The position numbers and the translations under genes were made by a program. From assembly GCA_030840615.1 (NCBI GenBank), contig JAVEEE010000021.1:1-5643 (forward strand): DNA of 5,643 nucleotides, read 5' to 3'. Every line of letters starts with the position of its first letter. Within the stretch, counting starts at the first letter, position 1. Source of the stretch: Frankiaceae bacterium (GTDB taxonomy: Bacteria > Actinomycetota > Actinomycetes > JAFAQI01). This document shows, one piece after another, positions 1 to 4,895 of this stretch. The notes under the pieces were generated by a model, which saw nothing but the letters and a program-made list of their open reading frames with translations, was not told the DNA's origin and searched no databases.

Positions 1-990
1 GTGACGGGCGCCGTGCAGCTCTGGCATGTCTACGCACTCGCCTTCGCCCTCGGTGTGGCGACGGCGTTCGACTCGCCGGTGCGGCAGGCCTTCGTGACCG
101 AGCTCGTCGGCCCGTCCTTGCTGCCCAACGCGGTGAGCCTCAACTCAGCGACGTTCAACACCGCCCGAGTCCTCGGCCCCGCGATCGCGGGCGTGATGAT
201 CGCCGCGTCCGGCACGGGGTGGGTGTTCCTGGTCAACACCTTCTCCTTCGCTGCTGTCATCGTCGGACTGGCCGCGATGCGGGACGAGGACCTGTTCGTC
301 GGCAAGCGACCGAAGAGACGGCCCGGCGCCGTGCGCGAGGGTCTCGCCTACGTGCGCACGCGGCCCGATCTGTTGATGATCATCATCCTGGTCGCGGTCA
401 TCGGCACGTTGGGTTTCAACTTCCAGATCACCACTGCGCTGATCGCCAAGTCGACGTTCCACCGTGGTGCGGAGTCCTACGGGCTGCTGTCGACGGCGTT
501 CGCCTTCGGGTCGCTGCTCGGCGCGCTCGCATCCGCGCGGCGGGGCTTTCCACGGCAACGCGTCGTTCTCGGGTCTGCCTTCGTCTTCGGTCTGCTCGAG
601 GTCACGGTCGGCTTGATGCCGACGTACTGGACGTTTTTCGTCGTACTGATCCCCACCGGTTTCGCGACGCTGACGTTCACCACCGCGGCCAACACCTCGA
701 TCCAGCTCGGTACGACGGCGGCCATGCGCGGTCGGGTGATGGCGCTCTACCTCCTCGTCTTCCTCGGCGGGACCCCGGTCGGTGCTCCGCTCATCGGCTG
801 GGTCGCCGAGGTGGCGGGTGCCCGCTGGTCGCTCATCGTCGGGGGACTGGCCTCGTCGGCCGCGGCTGCGATCACGGCGCTGCTGCTGGCGCGGCGCAAG
901 CACCTGCGGGTCGAGCCGCACTTGCTCCGCCGCCGCCCGCACGTGCATGTCACGGCCATTCCCCAGAGCGAGGACGTCGTGGTTGGCTGA
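1..990 (+). CDS. MFS exporter, DHA3/EntS-like, 5'-truncated by window edge
   Basis: This is the C-terminal 329 residues of a 12-helix inner-membrane major facilitator, probably a proton-driven drug or siderophore-type exporter. The visible protein opens in the middle of the N-lobe. FDSPVRQAFV (residues 23-32) and the NAVSLNSATFNTARVLGPAIAG region (43-64) are characteristic of the DHA3 / enterobactin-exporter-like group. Hydrophobic segments lie at about 8-22, 57-70, 74-93, 123-148, 159-178, 187-205, 208-230, 245-269 and 275-297. A basic central loop (101-122) separates the lobes, and the protein ends in a polar His/Arg-rich tail. Family members are usually about 410-430 residues, so roughly 90 N-terminal residues lie before base 1. 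The GTG at base 1 is therefore most likely an internal valine, not the start. The next gene follows after 5 bases. The substrate cannot be read from the sequence. Confidence 0.9.
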   Translation: MTGAVQLWHVYALAFALGVATAFDSPVRQAFVTELVGPSLLPNAVSLNSATFNTARVLGPAIAGVMIAASGTGWVFLVNTFSFAAVIVGLAAMRDEDLFVGKRPKRRPGAVREGLAYVRTRPDLLMIIILVAVIGTLGFNFQITTALIAKSTFHRGAESYGLLSTAFAFGSLLGALASARRGFPRQRVVLGSAFVFGLLEVTVGLMPTYWTFFVVLIPTGFATLTFTTAANTSIQLGTTAAMRGRVMALYLLVFLGGTPVGAPLIGWVAEVAGARWSLIVGGLASSAAAAITALLLARRKHLRVEPHLLRRRPHVHVTAIPQSEDVVVG

Positions 991-995
991 CGGGT

Positions 996-1733
996 ATGGA
1001 TCCTGCAGCCATGCTGGCTCAGCTCGCCCGGGACGGTGCCGAACTCCGCAACGCGGCAACAGACCTCGATCTGCCCGTGCCCACCTGTCCGGGCTGGTCG
1101 GTCCGCGACGCGGTGCTGCACACGGGCGAGGTCTACGCCCACAAGGCGACGATCGTGGAGAACGACCTCTTCGAGCCGCCGGACCCGTGGCCACCCGCGT
1201 GGGACATCGGCGACCCGACCGACTGGTTCGACGAGCAGCTGCATCGCGTCATCGAGGCACTGCGGGCCCGTGACCCGGCGACGAGAGTGTGGACCTGGTA
1301 CCCGCCGGAGCAGAACGTCGGATTCTGGGTCCGCCGCATGATGCAGGAGACCGTCATCCATAGAGCCGACGTCGAGTCCGCATCAAGCCGGCAGCCGCCG
1401 ATTCCGGATGAGGTGGCCGTCGACGGCATCGACGAGCTGATCGAGCGGATGCTGTGCAGCGATGACCCGGACTTCTACGAGGGGACACCGCCCGGCCGCG
1501 GTGAGCGCGTCGCGATCACGGCTGCGGTCTCCGCATGGACGATCACGCTCGGCCCGGCCGTCGCCTCGTTCACGCGGGTGGCCGAGACCGACGTGGACGT
1601 GGCTGTCGAAGGTGACGCGGGCTCGCTGCTGCTGGCCGTGTGGAACCGGCTGCCCTACTCGGCGGTGACCGCGACCGGTGACGAGGCTGCGCTCGCAAGC
1701 TTGCAAGCGTTGGTTGCCGCCGCGACGCAGTGA
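996..1733 (+). CDS. Maleylpyruvate isomerase family mycothiol-dependent enzyme
   Basis: This 245-residue cytoplasmic protein belongs to the DinB-like, mycothiol-dependent maleylpyruvate isomerase (MDMPI) superfamily, whose members carry a metal-bound helical bundle and use mycothiol as thiol cofactor. The N-terminal domain has VPTCPGWSVRDAVLHTGEV (28-46), the usual family opening. WVRRMMQETVIHRADVE (111-127) supplies Glu118 and His122 in the E-x3-H spacing of the known metal ligands; His42 or His49 would be the third ligand. A smaller C-terminal domain starts near WTITLGP (181-187) and matches the position of the MDMPI C-domain. The ATG lies 5 bases after the exporter's stop. There is no good Shine-Dalgarno sequence, which fits coupled translation. 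Its stop overlaps the thpR start. The true substrate is unknown: most paralogues are not maleylpyruvate isomerases, and no gentisate-pathway genes are visible here. Confidence 0.88.
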   Translation: MDPAAMLAQLARDGAELRNAATDLDLPVPTCPGWSVRDAVLHTGEVYAHKATIVENDLFEPPDPWPPAWDIGDPTDWFDEQLHRVIEALRARDPATRVWTWYPPEQNVGFWVRRMMQETVIHRADVESASSRQPPIPDEVAVDGIDELIERMLCSDDPDFYEGTPPGRGERVAITAAVSAWTITLGPAVASFTRVAETDVDVAVEGDAGSLLLAVWNRLPYSAVTATGDEAALASLQALVAAATQ

Positions 1734-2287
1734 GGCTGTTCGCCGCTGTCGACCCACCGGCTGACGAGGTCGCGGCGCTGACGGCGGCTCTCGGTGAACC
1801 GCTGCCCGGGCTGCGCTACGTCCCGTCCGAGCAGTGGCATGTGACCACGGCGTTCTACGGCGAGGCGCCCGACCGCGTCGTCGGCGAGCTCGCCGAGCGG
1901 CTGGGTCGCGCGGCGGGCAGGACCGGCCCGATGACTCTGGTGCTGCGTGGTGCCGGGACGTTTCCGAAGCAGGCGTCCAAGGCGCGGGTGCTGTGGGTAG
2001 GCATCGAGGGTGACGGCGACGAGCTGGCTCGGCTCGCCGACCGCTGCGTCGCGGCCGGGCGCCGCTGCGGGCTGACCATGGAGGGCCGCTCGTTCCGCCC
2101 GCACCTGACGATTGCCCGGGCCCGGAAGGAGCCGGTCGACCTCCGTGAAACGGTCGACGCGTTGTCGATCTTCGCCGGCAGTCCGTGGCCGGCCACGACC
2201 CTGCGCCTCGTGCACAGCACGCTGGGCCCGAAGGTTCACCACGAGACGATCCACGAGTTCCCTTTGTCCGACCCTTACCAGGCGTAG
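1730..2287 (+). CDS. thpR: RNA 2',3'-cyclic phosphodiesterase (2H superfamily)
   Basis: This 185-residue 2H-phosphoesterase is of the ThpR/LigT type. It hydrolyses 2',3'-cyclic phosphate ends of RNA to 2'-phosphates and is historically known as 2'-5' RNA ligase. Both catalytic H-x-T-x motifs are intact: HVTT at residues 37-40 and HLTI at 125-128. The opening MRLFAAVDPP is the family's typical N-terminus and fixes the GTG start. FPKQASKARVLWVGIEG (79-93) is the conserved strand between the two halves. Length is normal for the family. The GTG overlaps the TGA of the mycothiol-enzyme gene in a GTGA arrangement, so translation is probably coupled, and there is no separate ribosome binding site. 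The last 13 bases overlap the 3' end of the convergent aldo/keto reductase gene. The physiological RNA substrate in bacteria is generally unsettled. Confidence 0.93.
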   Translation: MRLFAAVDPPADEVAALTAALGEPLPGLRYVPSEQWHVTTAFYGEAPDRVVGELAERLGRAAGRTGPMTLVLRGAGTFPKQASKARVLWVGIEGDGDELARLADRCVAAGRRCGLTMEGRSFRPHLTIARARKEPVDLRETVDALSIFAGSPWPATTLRLVHSTLGPKVHHETIHEFPLSDPYQA

Positions 2288-3246
2288 TCCTCCGGCGCGG
2301 GCTTGTGGCCGGGCCAGATCTCGTCGAGACGAGCGAGCGTCTTCTCCTCGAGTGTCAGCTCGAGCGCACCGAGGGTGTGGTCCAGCTGCTCGATCGTCCG
2401 CGGGCCGATGATCGGGCCGGTGACACCGTCCTGCGCGAGCAGCCACGCCAGCGCCATGTGGGCCGGGTCAACGGACAGCTCCTCGCAAAGATCCTCGTAG
2501 GCCTGGATCTGCTCGCGATGGTTCTCGAGGAAGTCCTTGGCGCGTCCCTGGGTACGACGCACGCCTTCGACCTCCTTGCGCAGCACGCCGCCGAGCAGGC
2601 CACAGTAGAGCGGGCTCCAGGGGATGACCCCGAGTCCGTAGTGCTGTGCGGCCGGTAGCACCTCGAGCTCGATGGCGCGGTTGGCCAGGTTGTAGAAAGA
2701 CTGCTCACTGACCAGACCGAGGAAGTGCCGTGCCCGCGCCGCTTCCTGCGCCGCGGCCAGGTGCCAGCCGGCGAAGTTGCTGCTGCCGACGTAGAGGATC
2801 TTTCCCTGCGCGCGCAGCGTCTCCATGGCTTCCCAGATCTCGTCCCACGACGTGTCGCGGTCGACGTGATGCATCTGGTAGACGTCGAGATAGTCGGTCT
2901 GCAACCGACGTAGTGACTCCTCGCATGCGAGGCGGATGTTGCGGGCGGACAGGAACGTGTCGTTCGGCCAGTCGCTCATCGAGCCGAACAGCTTGGTCGC
3001 GATGACGACCTTCTCCCGACGCCCGCCACCCTGGGCGAACCATCGGCCGATGATCTGTTCGGTGATGCCCTCGCCCTGCTTCCAGCCATAGACGTTGGCC
3101 GTGTCGAAGAAGTTGATGCCGTGCTCGAGGGCCCGGTCCATGATCCGGTGAGCGTCCGCTTCCTCGGTCTGGGGACCGAAGTTCATCGTGCCCAGCACGA
3201 GCCGGGAGACGGACAGGCCACTACGGCCGAGGTGGGTGTATTGCAT
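2275..3246 (-). CDS. Aldo/keto reductase
   Basis: This 323-residue soluble NADPH-dependent oxidoreductase has the (beta/alpha)8-barrel AKR fold and reduces aldehydes or ketones. The catalytic tetrad is complete: Asp48 and Tyr53 in FFDTANVYG, Lys85 in VIATKLFG, and His126 in YLDVYQMHH. Cofactor-binding elements are GSSNF (154-158), the SEQSFYNLANR strand and loop after it, and IIGPRTIEQL (279-288), which usually contacts the 2'-phosphate side of NADPH. Length is typical of the voltage-gated-potassium-channel-beta-like or YghZ-like branch. The ATG at 3246 gives the canonical start YTHLGRSGLSVSRLVLGTM. No strong Shine-Dalgarno sequence precedes it. The lipoprotein gene ends 59 bases upstream on the same strand, so co-transcription is possible; I see no convincing promoter or terminator in that gap. 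The specific substrate is unknown. Confidence 0.93.
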   Translation of the reverse strand: MQYTHLGRSGLSVSRLVLGTMNFGPQTEEADAHRIMDRALEHGINFFDTANVYGWKQGEGITEQIIGRWFAQGGGRREKVVIATKLFGSMSDWPNDTFLSARNIRLACEESLRRLQTDYLDVYQMHHVDRDTSWDEIWEAMETLRAQGKILYVGSSNFAGWHLAAAQEAARARHFLGLVSEQSFYNLANRAIELEVLPAAQHYGLGVIPWSPLYCGLLGGVLRKEVEGVRRTQGRAKDFLENHREQIQAYEDLCEELSVDPAHMALAWLLAQDGVTGPIIGPRTIEQLDHTLGALELTLEEKTLARLDEIWPGHKPAPEDYAW

Positions 3247-3305
3247 GACTCGAACCTACGTCGCACCGAACCCGATCGGTAGGCCGGGTGGAGGCCGCAG
3301 CCGCC

Positions 3306-4085
3306 TCAGCGCGAGTAGGTTTTGGTCCCGACCGCGGGGGCGTAGTCGTTGCTCGCCTTGTTTCCCGTGAGGGCGTTGGAGCGACGAGACCAGTCGACGA
3401 AAGCGCTGAAGCGCCCGGCGCGCGGCTGCCCCACACTCGACCAGGGCACGGTGAAGACGATGCGGCCGCCGCCCATCCCGAACGTTCCGGGGTAGCGCAC
3501 GAACCCCCGGGGCGTGTCCAGGTAGGCATACCAGCCGTCCGCCTCGCCGTCGGCGAACAGCTGGTAGTCGCTCTCACGGCCGCTGCCGGGTCGGTAGAGG
3601 TCGACGCCGATGCCGAGCGTCTCGCCGTCGGCCGCGCGCGTCGGCAACGCACCGTTGAGCGTCAGCGTCACCCGCAGGCTCTCGCCGTTGTCGGCGAGGG
3701 TGACTGCGCGGAGGTCGGCGTAAGCGGGCGCGTCGAGGCCGGCGTCCTGCCGGGGGTCGCTCATGGTTGCCATGTTGTGAAAGGGCACCGCGGTATTTCC
3801 CGAGCCGGAAGAGCGCGAGCCGTCGTCACCTGCTGTTGGCTCACTGACGGGTGTACTGGTTCGCGTCGAATGGCTTCCTCCGACGGGACCGTCGGCGGTG
3901 ACCGGCGACGTGCTCGACCCGGGGGCAGACGGACCGCCGGGATGGCGGTCGGTGGCGATCGGTGACGGTCGTACGGCGAGGTCGCGGCGCGGGGTGTCGC
4001 TCGTCTCCGGGACGCCGCCGGCGGCAGCGCACGCGCTCGTCGCGAGGGCACAACCTGCCAAGGCGAGAGCAAGTCGTCGGGCCAT
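3306..4085 (-). CDS. Probable lipoprotein with C-terminal beta-rich domain, unknown function
   Basis: This 259-residue exported protein has Arg3-Arg4, a hydrophobic segment (5-18) and ATSAC ending at Cys19, which satisfies a relaxed lipobox. Cys12 in LAGC fits the consensus better but would leave an improbably short signal peptide. Residues about 24-100 are a low-complexity Ser/Thr/Pro/Gly/Asp spacer, as in many actinobacterial lipoproteins. From about 101 onward the sequence looks like a compact beta-sandwich: DPRQDAG and YADLRAVTL, then alternating strands (137-143, 158-163, 173-178, 184-190), FTVPWSSVG (211-219), and DYAPAVGTKTY near the end. The pattern resembles CBM9/DOMON-like extracellular sensor or binding domains, but I cannot assign a family with certainty. 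The ATG at 4085 follows a GGGAG site and suits the signal peptide; the open frame continues to 4280 only because of base composition. It may be anchored in the membrane facing outward. Confidence 0.8.
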   Translation of the reverse strand: MARRLALALAGCALATSACAAAGGVPETSDTPRRDLAVRPSPIATDRHPGGPSAPGSSTSPVTADGPVGGSHSTRTSTPVSEPTAGDDGSRSSGSGNTAVPFHNMATMSDPRQDAGLDAPAYADLRAVTLADNGESLRVTLTLNGALPTRAADGETLGIGVDLYRPGSGRESDYQLFADGEADGWYAYLDTPRGFVRYPGTFGMGGGRIVFTVPWSSVGQPRAGRFSAFVDWSRRSNALTGNKASNDYAPAVGTKTYSR

Positions 4086-4089
4086 GTCG

Positions 4090-4094
4090 CTCCC
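4090..4094 (-). promoter_or_regulatory. Ribosome binding site of the lipoprotein gene
   Basis: GGGAG on the minus strand lies 4 bases before the ATG at 4085. It supports this start over the upstream open-frame extension, which has no nearby start codon. It sits only 5 bases beyond the foot of the terminator hairpin at 4100-4132. Confidence 0.6.
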
Positions 4095-4099
4095 AAGCG

Positions 4100-4132
4100 T
4101 AAGGGCCCGGCCGTTGACCGGCCGGGCCCTTA
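4100..4132 (-). terminator. Perfect 14-bp hairpin, Rho-independent-like terminator
   Basis: The arms TAAGGGCCCGGCCG (4100-4113) and CGGCCGGGCCCTTA (4119-4132) are exact reverse complements around a 5-base loop, giving a very GC-rich, uninterrupted stem. It lies 54 bases after the stop codon of the secreted-protein gene, so it most likely ends that transcript. The tract after the stem on the minus strand (TTACGCTTGGG) is only weakly T-rich; actinobacterial terminators often lack a good U-tail. Because it is symmetric it could also act on plus-strand transcripts. Its closeness to the lipoprotein start (14 bases) is unusual and leaves room for an attenuator or a 5'-leader role. Confidence 0.8.
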
Positions 4133-4137
4133 CTTCG

Positions 4138-4181
4138 TGCTGGGCCAGTTGCTGGGCTTGCTGGGTCTTCCAACTGCTGGG
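4138..4181. repeat. Four short TGCTGGG direct repeats
   Basis: Copies of the heptamer TGCTGGG begin at 4138, 4150, 4159 and 4175, filling the 3' untranslated stretch between the secreted-protein stop codon and the terminator hairpin. Spacing is irregular (12, 9 and 16 bases). CAGTTG (4146-4151) and CAACTG (4171-4176) are also complementary and could form a weak stem enclosing two copies. No function can be assigned. It could be simple slippage-derived sequence. Confidence 0.5.
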
Positions 4182-4186
4182 TCTCG

Positions 4187-4729
4187 TTACGGCTTGGTGG
4201 CCTTCCAGTCCGCCCCGCCGCGCATGTCGTGCGGCACCGTCACGGTGAACGGCGTCTGGCCGCCGGTGCCGGAGGCGCATGTCTTGCTGCCGTTGTCGAA
4301 CGTCGCCGTCCAGTTGATGTCGTAGGTCCGGCCCTCGCCCTTGCCGGAGCGCTCGGCGCGCAGCTGCAGGGCGGCGGTGGCCGAACCGGCACCCGAGTCG
4401 GTCAGGGGTGCACTCTGCGACGCGTTGGCGTCCGGGTCGTGCTGCGGGCCACCGTCGCCGCCCTCGGCGTCGGTGATCGTCGGGTAGACGCTGATGGTCA
4501 CGTTGCTGGTGCCGTCGCCGTCTCTCGCCGTGACCGGCTCGTCGACGAACTTGTGGTTCGGCGGCCAGAGCTTGAGCGGGCCGACGAGCGTGACGGTGTC
4601 GCCGCTACCGCAGTCGCGGACCGACTCGGTCGACGCGTACTTGTTGCCGCTGCCGGCCATCGTCGGTAGGGCGATGCCGGTGGCCAGAGCGAGCGCGGCC
4701 ACGCCGACGACAGGTTTCAACACGTTCAT
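4187..4729 (-). CDS. Small secreted protein with one LWPPNHK/LRAERSG/VPHD module
   Basis: This 180-residue exported protein has a classical signal peptide: MNVLKP, a hydrophobic core over about 7-22, and probable cleavage near the MAG at 24-26. The mature part holds GPLKLWPPNHKFVDEPV (50-66), an acidic middle with DGDG (70-73) and DAEGGDGGPQHDPDAN (87-102), LQLRAERSGKGEGRTYDI (121-138) and FTVTVPHDM (161-169). From memory, this ordered set of motifs recurs as an immunoglobulin-like beta module in large multidomain extracellular bacterial proteins; here it stands alone. Cys40 and Cys151 are the only cysteines and could form a disulfide. The Asp-rich loops would suit calcium binding, which is inference. 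The ATG at 4729 is chosen over an in-frame one at 4759 because GGAGGA precedes it and the signal peptide begins there. The molecular role is unknown. Confidence 0.85.
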   Translation of the reverse strand: MNVLKPVVGVAALALATGIALPTMAGSGNKYASTESVRDCGSGDTVTLVGPLKLWPPNHKFVDEPVTARDGDGTSNVTISVYPTITDAEGGDGGPQHDPDANASQSAPLTDSGAGSATAALQLRAERSGKGEGRTYDINWTATFDNGSKTCASGTGGQTPFTVTVPHDMRGGADWKATKP

Positions 4730-4857
4730 GAATCCTCCGAGAACCCTGGGGGCCGCCACTTCTCGACGACCTGTTGGCGCTTCGATTTCGACGTCGCGCC
4801 GTGGGCTCCTCCTCCGAACGGAGGAATCTCCACTCCGCCATTCGGAGGATGCGACAT
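4726..4857 (-). CDS. Candidate 43-residue small ORF, possible leader peptide
   Basis: ATG at 4857 to TGA at 4726 would encode a 43-residue peptide in two halves. The first is Pro/Gly-rich with the related segments PPNGGVEI and PPFGGGAHG. The second is basic and polar, with KSKRQQVVEKWRPPGF. It has no signal peptide and no recognised domain. Its TGA overlaps the ATG of the secreted-protein gene in an ATGA junction, a common sign of translational coupling, and it starts 38 bases after the serC stop. Against it: no convincing Shine-Dalgarno sequence precedes the ATG, only about two thirds of third codon positions are G or C (I count 29 of 43), and the same frame stays open far upstream through serC, so openness alone proves little. 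It may be a real leader peptide, a small protein, or just 5' untranslated sequence. Confidence 0.35.
   Translation of the reverse strand: MSHPPNGGVEIPPFGGGAHGATSKSKRQQVVEKWRPPGFSEDS
4732..4850 (-). repeat. Competing complementary CCTCCG/CGGAGG segments before the secreted-protein start
   Basis: In minus-strand order the leader holds ATCCTCCGA (4850-4842), TCCTCC (4825-4820), GGAGGA (4815-4810) and TCGGAGGAT (4740-4732). The middle pair forms a 6-bp stem with a 4-base loop. The first can pair over 9 bases with the last, which contains the ribosome binding site, or over 8 bases with the third. The segments fall on Pro-Pro and Gly-Gly codons of the candidate small ORF, so codon composition could explain part of the pattern. 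Confidence 0.45.
4733..4738 (-). promoter_or_regulatory. Strong ribosome binding site of the secreted-protein gene
   Basis: GGAGGA on the minus strand lies 3 bases before the ATG at 4729, by far the best Shine-Dalgarno match in the window. It decides the start of the secreted protein. It lies inside the last codons of the candidate small ORF and has an exact 9-base complement upstream (4842-4850), so it may be masked in some RNA folds. Confidence 0.75.
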
Positions 4858-4895
4858 ATCGCCCCGGATGTCCGGAACGCCTCGCGAATCGGGCG

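Noticed and set aside
219..995. Upstream in-frame extension of the mycothiol-enzyme gene
   Set aside because: The extension lies out of frame inside the exporter gene, is Arg-rich and unlike any domain. The family N-terminus begins just after the ATG at 996.
145..1194. Long minus-strand open frame (349 codons) opposite the exporter and mycothiol enzyme
   Set aside because: It is Arg/Gly/Asp-rich low-complexity sequence, antisense to two well-supported genes; a typical high-GC shadow frame.
1695..1704. GCAAGCTTGC palindrome
   Set aside because: A 10-base palindrome inside the mycothiol-enzyme coding sequence, explained by its codons and not associated with any other signal.
1655..2446. Minus-strand open frame (263 codons) across thpR
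   Set aside because: It is antisense to the intact HxTx-motif gene, and its composition is that of a shadow frame.
3247..3305. ACCGA/TCGGT inverted repeat before the aldo/keto reductase as an operator
   Set aside because: A 5-bp stem in a GC-rich 59-base gap is not distinguishable from chance, and I see no matching promoter elements.
3288..3965. Plus-strand open frame (225 codons) opposite the lipoprotein
   Set aside because: No domain or motif is visible; it is the complement of a gene with a signal peptide, ribosome binding site and organised beta-strand pattern.
4086..4280. N-terminal extension of the lipoprotein reading frame to 4280
   Set aside because: It would translate through the terminator hairpin and into the secreted-protein gene. 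The signal peptide and GGGAG site both point to the ATG at 4085.
4864..4875. CCGGA-TG-TCCGG inverted repeat after serC as a serC terminator
   Set aside because: The stem is 5 bp with a 2-base loop and no T-tract; too weak to call.
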